64,000 nt of DNA from Agrypnia vestita (GCA_016648135.1 JADDOH010016773.1:1-64000); one strand, 5' to 3'. Positions 10,655-21,440 are shown, counted from the stretch's first letter. Program-made: numbers and translations. Notes: generated from the sequence alone by a model not told the origin.

Positions 10655-11045
10655 GAATTTCGGTTGCCGAGAGGTACATTCACTCTAATGTAGGAGGTTC
10701 GAAAAACCATCATTCACGTATAAATAGCGGGTCCAGGCCGCGGCGCCGAGTTGATTTTGACATTTCGATCGGTGCGAATATGGTCGGTATGGCCAGTCGT
10801 GGAATTTCGGGACGATAGATATCGAGCGAGTTCTTACCAACAGTGGCGAGAATTGAATGTTCTAAAGAATGATAAATAAAGATTACCCGGCGATAATAAA
10901 GAGTTCACAGACGAGTGATAAATTGCGAAACCGTGTGTATAGTATATTAATTTAAATTTTTTTTAGTAACTTTATCGATGTAATAATTATTTGATTCCTA
11001 ATTAGTAAATCGTTACTTAATTTCCAGTTTTTTCATTTCAAAATT
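10655..11045 (+). mobile_element. LTR family fragment, copy 1
   Basis: It carries the LTR core seen at 28.5, 30.3, 36.6 and 45.4 kb: GGAGGTTCGAAAAACC, then TATAAATAGCGGG with GGCCGCGGCGCC downstream, then ACGAGTGATAAATTGCGAAA, then TTACTTAATTTCCAG. The TATA box is at about 10721. The family's usual 3' end (ACGACACGTG) is lost. There is no internal retrotransposon coding sequence beside it. Confidence 0.65.
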
Positions 11046-11759
11046 TAAACCATTGGAACTAGCCAAAGAACCAGATCGTGTACCAAGAGATTTACGTAAG
11101 TTTATGTCTCTGAATTTTGGTGGTCTTTGATAGACACCAGTATGTTTTTTTTAATAATTTATCAGGACGACACAAGAAATGTTGGCAATTGCTGACATTG
11201 GCCTGTATAATAATAAGGACATCGACATTCCCCAATCCCGAGCCCAACTTTGGTGGATGGCGACAGCAGATAGCGGGCCGTGTCCCGCTTATCTTGTCCC
11301 ATACATCCTTACAAACAAAAATGACTAATTACTGGACGCAGGGTGTTATTTATTGCCCCGATTAAAATTAAAATGCCTGTTAATTCTATCCGTTCTAACA
11401 CAATCTGGGTCCGAATTCCGAAAACTCAATTCGCGGCCAAACCAGTCTTAGGGCGAGTGAAACCTTGCCCCTTGGCAGTACCAAAATAGTACTGAATGAC
11501 ATACCTTGATACAAAATTATTTAAAAAATAAACATTTTATTTATTATTTTTATTTTTATTTATTCGTATTTTTGTTACTTTAATGATCTTCTTCTTCTTC
11601 CTCAGCCTTCATCTTTCCAATACTGAATATATTTCAATTTAATTGAAATTAACAATTGCATCCACTACTATATATCATTGTTATGAATCATTAATCAGAA
11701 TATATAATTCTCTACGTAACGATGTTCCTCACTAACGCTACCAGATGGCTCAAATAATA
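11046..11759. other. No gene recognised
   Basis: The 82-residue open frame at 11117-11365 has no family signature. The stretch 11220-11460 has balanced base composition and might be old element DNA. 11500-11760 is AT-rich. Confidence 0.45.
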
Positions 11760-12329
11760 ATGAGGTATAATATAATAAAATAAGAAACAAAAAATAATAC
11801 TTCTCTTTTAAATATTGTACATCACCAATGTTATCAAGACGCTACGCTAAATTAATAACTACACTATTTCGCAGTACATCACTCGTAAATGAATACTTTC
11901 TTAACGCTGGATAACACTTTTTATCACTTGCTAGAATTTCGCCAATTGGGTACTTCCCTCGATTATTCGCTCGCTTTTTATCGCTTCGATTTCCTCACGA
12001 CTGGCCACACTGGTATTTTGCGACTTTGCACGGTAACGACCTCTCAAACGCGACAACTCTCTCGCGGTGGCCTAGATCCCCGCTATTTACATCCAAAAAC
12101 GAATATTATCGAACCTCCTAGATTTTTCTAGCGATAAGGAGAAGATTCTCGTTGCTTCTCGGTTGTACCAGGTATTTCTAGATGCTTGTAGACGTTTTCC
12201 GAAGGTTTTAAATCACCCAAAATTGTTATACACCGTTTTCGATCATTCATAGTGTCGTTCCAAGTGACACATTACAAGAAATTCGAAGAGTGCGTAAATT
12301 ATTTTTTCTTTGAAAGAAAAAAAATTACA
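11760..12329 (-). mobile_element. LTR family, copy 2
   Basis: Read on the minus strand it begins TGTAAT at 12329, contains GTAATGTGTCACTTGGAACG, a GAA/TTC pentamer zone with CTAGGAGGTTCGATAAT around 12100-12125, a decayed TATA region, and GTTAAGAAAGTATTCATTTACGAG-type sequence toward its 3' end. It aligns in order with the minus-strand copies at 29.9 and 45.1 kb. It looks like a solo or truncated LTR. The 3' boundary is approximate. Confidence 0.6.
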
Positions 12330-12894
12330 TTTTTGATTCGTATTTTTTTATTTACATCTAAACGATCGACGGCCGTAAGTGTTAAGTATCGTGTCTAACT
12401 ATCCTATAATCACCTTCGAATACTTCTTATATAATATTTCACATTCGCCTCACACAATATGCATCCCGTCAGAAGCGAATTGGAAAAAAAAGTAATTGCT
12501 ATTTTTCGGAGCAAGAACTGGCTTCGATCAATACAATTTTGATAGCACAGTGTGGAGCTCGTCAAGGACGACCGGTGGAACAAGGCATTGTCGTGTGTTA
12601 CCAAGTTATCAACGAATATGACCGCTGCAGATCGACGTAATAAAAAAAAGTAACATTAAAGCAATTTTTTGCCAATTTATCTGGCAAGATTACAATGTCC
12701 GGACCCATATTTAACATATGCTGGAGACAGAGGCGTACACTAGACGTAGACGTAGAGGTCCTAAGAAAAAATATTCATTTTTCGGTAACTGGATTGATGT
12801 TTGTATACCTACATCGGTGATTAATTGACAGAACCTTTGGACAATTACACAACTTAATTTTACAGAAGTACAATACATCTGTAGGTTAGTTAGT
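12330..12894. other. No gene recognised
   Basis: The sequence is moderately AT-rich. ORFs are short and without motifs. No repeat partner was noticed elsewhere in the window. Confidence 0.45.
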
Positions 12895-12895
12895 A

Positions 12896-13076
12896 ATTGT
12901 AGCTTGTTGGTGTAGTGGTCAAGACATTGGCTTGTTGGTCTTGTGGACGGTGGTTCGAGCTTCGTTCCAGGAGACCAGCAAGGTAGTTCTATTTTTCATA
13001 GTACAATCACAAGTTCAGCTTAGTTTGAAGATAGTAATTTACGTCACGTATTCCGTGTTCGCATCCCTATTTAAAA
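12896..13076 (+). repeat. tRNA-derived SINE S1, copy 1
   Basis: The head resembles a tRNA gene with pol III boxes: A-box-like TGTAGTGGTCAAGAC and B-box-like GGTGGTTCGAGC. The body reads GTAGTTCTATTTTTCATAG, then ACGTATTCCGTG, and ends TATTTAAAAAAAT. Other copies are at 32322-32513, 47935-48055 and 59872-59985 (minus). About 180-190 bp is a normal SINE length. Confidence 0.75.
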
Positions 13077-13309
13077 AAATCAGGTAGTAAGTTGGTGTAT
13101 GTGTGAGTGTATGCACGTGCGCACGTACGAAGGGAAATGTGTCACCTCACAATTTTACCCCTAACAGTGTTAGTAAGTGCTCAAAACTTAAAAATTAAAA
13201 TATCTATCTATAGGTCGACCACAATTAAAAGACCATTCCCTAGCTTTGTCCGGTAAGAAGAAAGCGGGGGAAAGTTGCCTGGCAAGCCCGTATTATAAGC
13301 CTCGATAAG

Positions 13310-13625
13310 ATATTCCGAAAAATATATTTTTTAAAAATTTATATTATACATGTCTCACAGAGACGAAAAGTAGTTTTTTATGGGAATGTAGGTATAGAAG
13401 TCTTTTGGGTGTACATAGGACTTATGACCTATCGTATGGTTGGCTTATGTGATCACTTTACACAATGTAACATTCGCCATTTTCACCCATGATAGAGAAT
13501 ATACCATGCCTACTAATTTTTGGAAGTTGTATATATTTGAATTACACGCCACACTTCATATATGCATTGTAACAACCTTTCCATGCGGCCTGTACAAAGC
13601 CATTTTCATTCATTCCGTAAAATGA
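13310..13625 (+). repeat. Dispersed repeat X, copy 3
   Basis: The longest copy: it joins the 5' part shared with 2990 (CATGTCTCACAGAGACGAAA, GACTTATGACCTATCG) to the 3' part shared with the window start (TGCGGCCTGTACAAAGCCAT). This shows both ends belong to one family of at least 310 bp. The 61-residue ORF here is incidental. Confidence 0.75.
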
Positions 13626-13739
13626 ATATATTTTTTTGTTTAAAAAAGGTTACCTACTTACTAGAAAAAGATTGCATCGTAACAACAAATATATTTTTTG
13701 CGCACATTCTTTTGAATGCGGTCTGGCTATAATATCTAT

Positions 13740-14132
13740 ACCATCATGCCATTAGGCTCCCTCAGGACCAGTAACTGGTAAACCTAGTATTGCCAAGTCT
13801 TTTGCGGCCGCCCTCTCTTCTGCCACTGTCAACACTTGCGTCAATATCCTTCTTACCATTCTTTCTTTATTAATCGACATGCCCAAACCATCCGAATGTC
13901 CCATTTCTAAATTCTATTCAATATGTTTAGATCAGCGTTCATTATCGCCTGATGTATTCATCTTTCTGTATCATAAATAGATTTGTGACACACACGTCTA
14001 AGTGATCTCCTTTTTAATGTATTTAGTTTACATTTCGTTCCTCTTCTGCCAGCTCCAGGCTTCACATTCGTACATCAGTGTCGGTACCAGAATTCCATTG
14101 TCTACCGCTAGTCTTGCCTCAGTTGACTGTTC
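13740..14132 (-). pseudogene. LINE-C ORF2 remnant, copy 3
   Basis: On the minus strand it reads AVDNGILVPTLMYECEAWSW (as TTxLP...YxxEAWxW in the family), then LRRVCHKSIYDT, RMVWACRL-like and GRRERAAAKDLA in shifted frames. The block order matches the copy at 34.1 kb. It contains many frameshifts and lacks the (GTTA)n tail. Confidence 0.75.
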
Positions 14133-14769
14133 ATATTAATTTAAAAAAAAACTTATAAACCTTGTTTAAACCACGCGTTGTGTTGGGAATTATTATAAGA
14201 ATAAAATAACATGTAAGATGTCTCAGTAGTAATAATTTCTCAGAATTCGCGATACGTTTATAAGGGACCGACCAAACTTTAAAAAAAAAATTGAAATATT
14301 ACGCATTAAAAATAGAGGCCTAAAGTTAGATAATTTAGAATTTTTGGAAATCAAAACATTAAATGTAAAATAATTAATAACCAATTAGATTTAACGAATA
14401 ACCCACTAGTTAAAGGGTATATTCCATATTTCAATGTCCCCCTACCATATTTGGGGCGATAATCCCATTAAACAATCGAATTCTTTAAAAAAATATTTAT
14501 GGAAGTTATTGCACGTCCGTTCTGATGAAGATACAGTGGTATCGAAACCGGTAGACGCACAGAGTATAGTTAATCTTTTAATTCTTCTTCACTTTTTAGT
14601 TTATATTTTTCTTCTAAACCTTTCTGCATAATAATTAATTATTCACTAAGGGTTTTAATTTTTAATCCCCTAGTGAAAAAAAAACGTTTTTTTTTATAAT
14701 TTCGTTATTTATATCGACATAACACTTTTCAATACTATTTACTTTGTTATTTTCATAATTATTTAAATA
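14133..14769. other. No gene seen; AT-rich
   Basis: AT-rich spacer with homopolymer runs. The 65-residue ORF at 14434-14631 has no recognisable motif. Confidence 0.5.
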
Positions 14770-15015
14770 CTAGTTGTAACCTGCCAAAATGTCGGTACTT
14801 TTTCATGTCGGTTCCTAAGGAATAAGTAATTAATAAAATTATTTTTTTAAAATTGGTAAAAAAAAAATTAAAAAAAAGTTTCCGAAGAAAATTCGAAAAA
14901 AAAAATTTCAAAAAAAAAATTTTTTTTTCGAAAAAAAATTTACCATAAAAAAGTTAAGGACGTTACACGAAGTTACGCGGATGGACAGACAGACAACAAA
15001 ATTATTATAATTGGG
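14770..15015 (-). repeat. Helitron-like repeat H2, copy 1
   Basis: Read on the minus strand the segment ends GGCAGGTTACAACTAG followed by T. It contains TGTCCATCCGCGTAACTTCG-type sequence and CCGACATGAAAAAGTACCGA. The copy at 60590-60785 (plus) has the same order and ends CACAGCTAG followed by T. A shared CTAG|T terminus is what Helitron 3' ends look like. The middle is expanded by long A and T runs (14860-14940). Confidence 0.5.
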
Positions 15016-16398
15016 ATTTCCAAGCTTGTAGTAAATTTTTAGAGAAGTCAAATTAGCTGTGGAACCCGAACGTATACTAAGAAATTTTACCAATATGTTC
15101 ACGTCTTTATATATCATATTTTGGTGGGTAGACTTTTAAAAACAATTATTAGTTTTTTTAATAAATTACTAAACTGTCACCTCGTATTTCTCAAAAATTA
15201 TTTTTATGAATATCTTTTACGCACGCCCCTGTCCTGGAATATGTGATTAGTATAAAAGAAAATATATAATCGAAATTGAATAGTATATATTGACATGTTC
15301 GATTGTAAATATCGATGTCGGGTCGATTGTGAATGGGTCGATTAATCGGTCCAGCCCTAGGGCTCTTCGGCACCATATTTTCGTTGTGTGATATTTATAA
15401 TAAGGATGGATGCATCAAGGTGCCGCCCGCGTCTCTACCTGGTGCCATTTTTTGTACGATTTAGGTCAGGAAATTGTTTTTGCGGTCGGTAATAATTTTC
15501 TGGTCTGAAAGAGCCGTCTGCGGTGTAAAATAATGGAAAAATAACCCAAAAAAATATCTCGCTTTTTTCTAATGTGTTTCGTTTGTTTTCGTAAACATTT
15601 TTTTACCGTGTAATTATCTTAGTTATCAACGCAAATATTATAATAATTGTGTGCTGAGAATATGATCAGTTTACAAATGCATGAAAGGATGTATTTTAAT
15701 AGTTTTTTTTAATCAGGGTTGTCTGTGTGCACGACAATCTTTTAAATTAATTGAAAACCAGGTTGTTCGTTCCAGTCCCGGGAAAAGAGAGTGATCAATG
15801 TCTACACGACTCTCAAATCTCTTCCTGGATCCTGGCTGGAACTCACTGGCAAATCGGAAATAAAATACGACGATTTTAAACTCCACCTTTGCCGACGAAT
15901 TTAATGACTCATTCTTTTATCGTTCGAAATGAGGGATAGCAAAATACGAAATGGAATTATAAGTTGAGCAACAAAGGGAAAATTCTTCAAAAATAGCGAC
16001 CAATAGGAATAAAGATTAAAAAACTGGCACGAAGATACGTATTACTGATTCGAAAAATTACTGAAAAATGCTCCCGATTTTCTGAGAATCTTCTCTTTTA
16101 TAACTTACGGACATTTATTTTTGCAAAACAAAATATAAACATTTCTTCATTCAAAATTTTCAATAATTAAAATATAAATTGGCGAGTTGATACTCAAATA
16201 AAATATAAAGAAAAACACAATTTTATTCAATAAATAAACAAGTAGGTACATAATATAAAAACAGTTTCAATTTTGAAGAATTTTCATTATATACTGCATT
16301 GCCAAATTATCTGTTAAATATTTTGGAGGAAACATAAGTTGTTCTGCTTTTTGGGTTTCCTTTTTATCGCGGGATGTTTTGTAGATGAAGGTAGTTAA
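15016..16398. other. No gene recognised
   Basis: Mixed spacer. About 15290-15360 has three GGTCGATT-like iterations. 15420-15500 and 15770-15860 are GC-richer but show no domain. 15860-16390 is AT-rich. No repeat partner within the window was noticed. Confidence 0.45.
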
Positions 16399-16596
16399 CT
16401 GGCGAGCGAAAGAACTAAGGAAATAGTTGACGTAGATATTAGGTCATCCAGAGATGGTTCTAGAACAGATGCGGAGGTGGACCCTCTTGAGGAAGAAGCC
16501 ATTAAGCTAGATGGTCTGAGCGAAGTGCAAATGAAGAAGCTTATTTTTGTGTTACACCTTCATTTGCTCCCGAAGCATATCTTCGGTGAGATATAA
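16399..16596 (+). pseudogene. Coding-like fragment, unidentified
   Basis: A 65-codon open frame without an ATG, running from just after an in-frame TAA to a TAA stop. It reads LASERTKEIVDVDIRSSR, then an acidic stretch EVDPLEEEAIKLDGLSEVQM, then a hydrophobic end KKLIFVLHLHLLPKHIFGEI. Composition and codon use look more protein-like than the flanks. It may be the last exon or remnant of a transposon protein. I do not recognise the family. Confidence 0.35.
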
Positions 16597-16931
16597 ATAT
16601 CCAACTCCACCACGCCTTCCCTGAAAAAAATAATTATATAAAAATCTGAGGAAATTTTTCGAGTGAGAATGAACAAATTAGGGTCCCAATTAGTCATTCT
16701 TGTGTATAGCCAATTAGAGTTGAAATGATACAACTAGGATAGGTCAGGAAGTGCCAGGGGCGGACCAGTCAGTTCTAGAGGGCAACGTTACACAGTGAAG
16801 AAGCCCGAGATTTTTTTACGTGAGAGTCACTGAGTGATCAATTTATATACTTAGATACACAATGAATACCGTTTCAATGATTTATACCATCCTTTGCATT
16901 CCATTTCATGTACACGTGCCATTATCCTCTG
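16597..16931. other. No gene seen
   Basis: Spacer with no open frame of note and no repeat partner noticed. It leads directly into the hammerhead-like repeat. Confidence 0.45.
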
Positions 16932-17045
16932 GTTAGAATTTTATGGGATATTCAGCCGTATGTACACGACCATTTGAATTCCATTGCAGGGTCTATCGTC
17001 AGGGTTGTATACTATATACATGGCAGAATATCCCAGAATGTCCGA
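16932..17045 (-). ncRNA. Hammerhead-like repeat H1, copy 1 (decayed core)
   Basis: The minus strand of 16972-17002 reads CTGACGA, then the stem AGACCCTGCAATGGAATT, then CAAAT. It matches the better-preserved copies at 28.3, 34.6 and 35.0 kb, but GAAAC has decayed to CAAAT. Downstream on the minus strand comes TACGGCTGAATATCCC, as in the other copies. A second partial unit in plus orientation (CATGGCAGAATATCCCAGAA, 17020-17039) makes a head-to-head pair. Confidence 0.35.
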
Positions 17046-18091
17046 TACGACTCCTAATATGCTTATCTATTTTCGATTGTAAATTTTATGATGTAATGAA
17101 ATGCGTGCTCATCATGTTACGCAATTTTTTCTACATGAAGTCACGACACACTAATCAAAAGCTGTGATGACGGTTTTCTGAGTGATGATTTTACCAATAG
17201 CAATTCTTATAAGTTCGTCACTTAAATCCTTGTTTAAAAATGCTACTATGAGAATGAGCATATGCTCCGAACGTTGTTATGAAAATTGCATATGCTCCGC
17301 TTTTATTGTTGTTTATGTTTATTATGTAGTTCTCAAATTGCAACTTGTTATGTATTACTTACTGTATTTGTGGGGTATAAAAGTACTAAAGATTCACTAA
17401 TTTATAGTGTACTGAATTCGAGATTTTATAGGAAACATAGCCTATAACTTTATGTTTGGAAGGGATAGGTACATAAAATCTAGAATTGAGTACATTTTAA
17501 ATTAGTAATCCTCGGTGACTGCATTCAAAATATATTTTTTATTTTTTAGATATTTTGCCTTTGCTTTTATACGCCACATTTAATGTGTGGGAACTTCAAA
17601 TATATTATCCACAGATGAAAAATGCACATGTGCATGAACATTCTGTCCAGCTGTGTTCCAACACAAGATATACAGCACGTGGTTCATTATGCATTCTAAG
17701 GAATTATAACTTAATTATATTAAAATTATTAAATTAGGTTTGACGTATTTAAAAAAAATACTACGAGCTTGTAAATTTTGAATTATGAAAAGGTTAAACT
17801 AAATACTCTTAAAAAGTACAAAAGAAGACATTTTTTTGGATTTGTAAGTTTTTTACTGTCACGTGATTGTAGAAGCGGAAGGAATTGCAAATAATGGAGG
17901 ACTTTACAGCTCTCTACAACTTATACAGTAAATTGGAAATTTCTTGAAGGGACTGGGATGGTTCATTGGATTCTGGAAACATCGCGATACGACATTTACT
18001 ATGGAGATTCACCTGGCCACTGCCCATTTAGTATTTGCGTTGTTGTGACAATGCGAATCATAGAAGCTAGTGCGACACCACAAACAAGATA
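17046..18091. other. No gene recognised; AT-rich
   Basis: Short ORFs (16943-17167, 17182-17400, 17555-17737) have no family signature and lie in AT-rich DNA with repeated ATATGCTCCG near 17260 and 17290. 17800-18090 is spacer. Confidence 0.45.
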
Positions 18092-18570
18092 TACTGTAAT
18101 GGCATCTACGCACATCTCCCGAAACAGGAAATAAACAAACTACAATCGGTATTTAATGCCGCTGCAAGACTCATTACTGGCGCATCAAAGTCTGCGCATA
18201 TCTCACACCATCTTCAAAACCTTCACTGGCTTAAATGTCCAGAGAGGATTGAATATAAGCTATGCCTCACAATATTCAAGGTTATTCACAACATGGCCCC
18301 TCAATAAATTACCGACTTTTGCATTCCATTTTCCGCAAATAACAGACAGCAATCTCTTCGCTCAGCATTAACATATAATAAAAATAGGTTAGTTGAAGTA
18401 AATCGCGTCCACAAACCCAATTTCGGTGACCGTGCTTTCGCGATGGCTGGACCAATTTCTGGAACAATCTACCAAATAAACTGAGACAAAAAAACTGCTT
18501 ATCACAGTTCAAAAAACAACTAAAGACGCATTTGTTTAAACAATCATACAAAAATCTATAGAATCCGACC
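18092..18570 (+). pseudogene. LINE-D (L2/CR1-like) ORF2 C-terminus, copy 1
   Basis: An open frame from 18092 to the stop at 18305-18307 reads YCNGIYAHLPKQEINKLQSV, FNAAARLITGASKSAHI, HHLQNLHWLKCPERIEYKLC, then FKVIHNMAPQ. This is the classic L2/CR1 tail ('LQxVxNAAARLI...LHWLPVxxRIxYKxxLxxFKxxH'). Further on, in another frame, KPNFGDRAFAMAGP and then the FKKQLKTHLF-like block follow. Related copy at 51.7 kb. It is inactive because of a stop and frameshifts. Confidence 0.85.
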
Positions 18571-18589
18571 GTTACATCACTTCGTAATG

Positions 18590-18800
18590 TTTCCCACTCC
18601 TAGTATGCATCAGAATCGCAAATCAATTCTTCTGCGCCGCTTAAATCTTCATCACTAGAAGAATCTGATGATTCACTATCGGAATGTCCTACTCATTACA
18701 AGTCCATTAGTGAATTATCGAGTTTTGGTTCGAGTTCCATATATTTTTCCTCATATTGTCGCGTCTTTCTCCAAACATGTCAAGAGTAATAGATTCGCCG
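18590..18800 (-). pseudogene. Acidic coding-like fragment, unidentified
   Basis: The minus strand reads HVWRKTRQYEEKYMELEPKL, then after two stops VGHSDSESSDSSSDEDLSG and AEELICDSD. The serine/aspartate-rich stretch is typical of disordered regions of transposon or nuclear proteins. It is broken by stops and no catalytic motif is seen. Family unknown. Confidence 0.3.
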
Positions 18801-19379
18801 GCCGCCCGGCAAATGCCGTCCTGAGTTTTATTTAATTTATTTTTAAAATAATTACAATTATTACGCCCCCCCCCAGGGGATTTAATTATGTCATTTATAA
18901 AAAACCACGTCTTGCCAATAGTATGACAAGTTACTGGAACCGTAAGATAGAATTTACCTAGATATTAGAGAATATGTACCGATTACCGCGGCATGTATGA
19001 TAATAAATTCTACAATTAATTCGATAAAAAACCGACGGGTTCAAACCAAACAGGGAATAAAACAAAACATTACCCTGTATTTCGTATCAATTCGTAATAG
19101 TAGTAAAAAAAAAACAATAACAGTCTCTGTCACGCTCATAAGCTTGACCGCGTGCGAGAGAGACAGAGAGATTTTTCGAGATTCGTATGCAGTGCGACGT
19201 CACCCCGTGTGCTTGCGCGGTTGACAGGGCGGGAAATATGTGTACATGCCAGCTTTAGTCAAACGACCTGTACATCCGCTGTGACCCAATCCCCTCGACT
19301 AAAGAAGGGGTTGAGTTCGTCTCCGTACAATTTTATACTATGTTGTGCAGACAATATTTTTTACAAGCGAGGGAACATG
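18801..19379. other. No gene seen
   Basis: It includes a run of nine C at about 18866-18874 and AT-rich spacer. About 19140-19240 is a moderately GC-rich stretch with short overlapping ORFs and no domain. Confidence 0.45.
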
Positions 19380-19700
19380 GTTCCATATTATGGAGGCGGT
19401 TCTTTCGCGTCCACCGTTAGATGGCGGCCGGCTGCTTCTGCAGTCGGCGGTGTTTCATAGAAAAATGAACAAAGCTCGTCATCAGGCCGATTCTCCGCTC
19501 GGAGTGCAAGACCCTCGCGCGGAGCTAATTAGCATCGTCCGAGCGGTATTCCGCCCACGCGTCCAGCACAATGGTCCTGGCGGCCGGAACGCCCCCTGGA
19601 TATGGGCTTTGTCGGCGGCTTCTGCGGGCCCGCTACCGATCTCGGCTGAACGCACCCGGCATGCAAATTGTCCAAACGTAGGCAAGGTTGCGCAGAATAC
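19380..19700. other. GC-rich, apparently single-copy island
   Basis: A 320-bp stretch of high GC with many CpG, sharply bounded by AT-rich DNA and a (AT)n tract at 19738-19757. It is spanned by a 193-residue plus-strand frame (19345-19926) and a 73-residue minus frame, but the plus frame runs on into AT-repeat DNA and looks fortuitous. It contains AGCTAATTAGC (homeodomain-type core) and GATGGCGGC. It could be a regulatory element or an old exon; I cannot decide. Confidence 0.35.
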
Positions 19701-19764
19701 CACCCATCAGCCTTCTCCTATAATAGTTAAACATAAATATATATATATATATATATTATTTATT

Positions 19765-19795
<31 letters not shown>

Positions 19796-20399
19796 TCTTC
19801 ATCTTGTTACATGACATAGGAGATGGAGCCGCTCATCTCACTAGGAAGAACCTGTGCCGAGATGAGCAGCTGCACAATATAGTGAGAACAAAAAATAATA
19901 AAGATATACAACAAAATACTATATAACTATAAGATTAATTAATTAATTAATTGCGTATATAAATATAAAATGTGGATAATAAGAACAGTATATATTGTAT
20001 AATACAAAAGCAATAAAGAAAGTAAAGTAAAGTAATATATTTAAAAAATCATATGCATGGGTAGTATAAAAATATATATGTAATAGCACAGTTAAAAAGT
20101 ATATTTAGGTATATACCTATATAAGAAAATTAAATGAATGTTTGTGTATATTAAATAGTGTTAAGAAATGAAGTTTAATGAGCAATAAATTATGACCTGT
20201 TTTCGGCAGTTGGGTATTTGTGCAAATGCAGGTGACAATAATGTCTTCTCCAATAGTGTTGTGTTAAAAGTTAAGAGTAGGGTGTCCACACTGACTATGA
20301 CAGAATGGACACCAAAGACATTTGGATATCACTTCCATCAGTCTGCATAACACCCTTAACCATTTTTTTAAAAAGTGAGAGAGCGTTTGCACTCTTCAC
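19701..20399. other. No gene seen; AT-rich with microsatellites
   Basis: (AT)n at 19738-19757, then T-rich and A-rich low-complexity DNA with TTAATTAATTAATT at 19936-19949. The short ORF at 20305 has no motif. Confidence 0.55.
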
Positions 20400-20640
20400 T
20401 TTTATATATACATATAAAGAAACCCGTGTTTCCCTACCCGCCAAGTTTTCTCCACAACCAGCCACCGATGGTTATGGTGTTGGATAGCCCTTGGTGTCAC
20501 ATCGAAAATATGCGAGTTTGGTGGGGGTGGCTGTGCTTGGGTGACGAAAATGTGCTTTCTAGCACATTGTTTTGTTATGGGAAGGCCGCAAATGCTTCAG
20601 ATTGTTTCAAAATAGGCGCGCCGACTGTGTCGGTGAGTCT

Positions 20641-20695
20641 AGAAGGTTCCGGAAAAACCTGCTCTAGAAAGTTCCGGAAGGAGAAGGTTCTAGAA
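20641..20695. promoter_or_regulatory. Heat-shock element cluster 1
   Basis: Alternating GAA and TTC pentamers occur at exact 5-bp steps. GAA-TTC-GAA is at 20642, 20647 and 20652; GAA-TTC-GAA at 20667, 20672 and 20677; GAA-TTC-GAA at 20683, 20688 and 20693. Each set matches the nGAAnnTTCnnGAAn consensus bound by HSF trimers. Function is inferred from consensus only. Confidence 0.65.
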
Positions 20696-20799
20696 AATCC
20701 CAAAAAGATCTATAAGGTTCTAAACTGAGTGACGGAATGTGTCGGTGTGTCTAGAAGGTTCCTGTACATTCGATAAATTTCTTGAAAGTTCTGTAAGGA

Positions 20800-20822
20800 G
20801 AATGTTCTAGAAGGTTCGCGAA
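20800..20822. promoter_or_regulatory. Heat-shock element cluster 2: five perfect pentamers
   Basis: GAA-TTC-GAA-TTC-GAA at 20800, 20805, 20810, 20815 and 20820 without a break in phase, a textbook high-affinity HSF site. A further GAA-TTC pair sits at about 20753-20760. This is the second of two tandem units inside the Helitron-like element. Confidence 0.7.
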
Positions 20823-20885
20823 AGTTATATATCCAAACAGTGTACTAAAAATCTGCACGTGCGAAGCCGCGCGGCTACAGCTAGT

Positions 20886-21164
20886 TTATAATACTGTCGC
20901 GGGACGTAGCTGTGCAAGGCAGATGAAACGCTAAAGACAATTTCAAGTTTTATTTCTAGGCAAAAAGTCAATGAACTAATTAAATCAGAGCACTGTTCTC
21001 AATTTTACAGTCACTAAATGTTTCTAGAATAATTCACTTATTTGATTTTTTATTATTTTATTACAAGTACACATTACGAAAAACGCAAGATTTAATTTTT
21101 CGGAGAGTAATAAACAAATATGATAAATGTTCAAGTTTTTTGTTTGTAACATTGTGGAAATTCA
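20886..21164. other. No gene seen; AT-rich
   Basis: AT-rich spacer between the Helitron-like end and the long foldback, without open frames or repeat partners noticed. Confidence 0.5.
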
Positions 21165-21166
21165 TT

Positions 21167-21440
21167 TTTAATATTTTAAAAAATGAGGGTAAACACAACG
21201 CTGTTTTATTTCACTGTATATTAATTTTGAATTGTTAAAACGTTTTCGAGATTTCTCCCATTGTCAATAACAACACGTTTACAACTTTCAACGTTTTCGT
21301 TTACAGCGTTTCAGTTGTAAACGTGTTGTTATTGACAATGGGAGAAATCTCGAAACCGTTCTAACAATTCAAAATAAATTATATAGTAGAATAAAACTGT
21401 GTTGTGTTTACCCTCATTTTTTAAAATATTAAAAACAAAT
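21167..21440. mobile_element. Foldback element with arms of about 120 bp
   Basis: Near-perfect inverted repeat. The outer ends are AATATTTTAAAAAATGAGGG and complement; the inner arms carry GAGATTTCTCCCATTGTCAA and AACAACACGTTTACAACT with their complements, around a short spacer near 21293-21310. Mismatches are few, so it is either young or kept alike by gene conversion. No ORF, so it is a MITE or foldback transposon of unknown superfamily. Confidence 0.75.

Larger units (their letters stand above)
20400..20884 (+). mobile_element. Helitron-like non-autonomous element carrying heat-shock elements
   Basis: The 3' end has a GC hairpin AGCCGCGCGGCT (20865-20876), then ACAG and CTAG (20881-20884) followed by T. 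That is the diagnostic layout of a Helitron 3' terminus inserted before T. The 5' part (TATAAAGAAACCCGTGTTTC onward to about 20535) is shared with 50725-50880, so it is a dispersed family. The 3' half is a tandem pair of about 113-bp units rich in GAA/TTC pentamers. There is no Rep/helicase. The 5' boundary is approximate. Confidence 0.65.

Noticed and set aside
16932..17045. Firm hammerhead ribozyme annotation for all H1/W copies
   Set aside because: In several copies (16.97, 32.03, 44.5, 48.6, 55.2 kb) CTGANGA or GAAAC is mutated or deleted and helix I/III cannot be drawn; kept only as hammerhead-like.
19345..19926. 193-residue open frame
   Set aside because: It runs from GC-rich DNA straight through an (AT)n microsatellite giving an IYIYI run; fortuitous.
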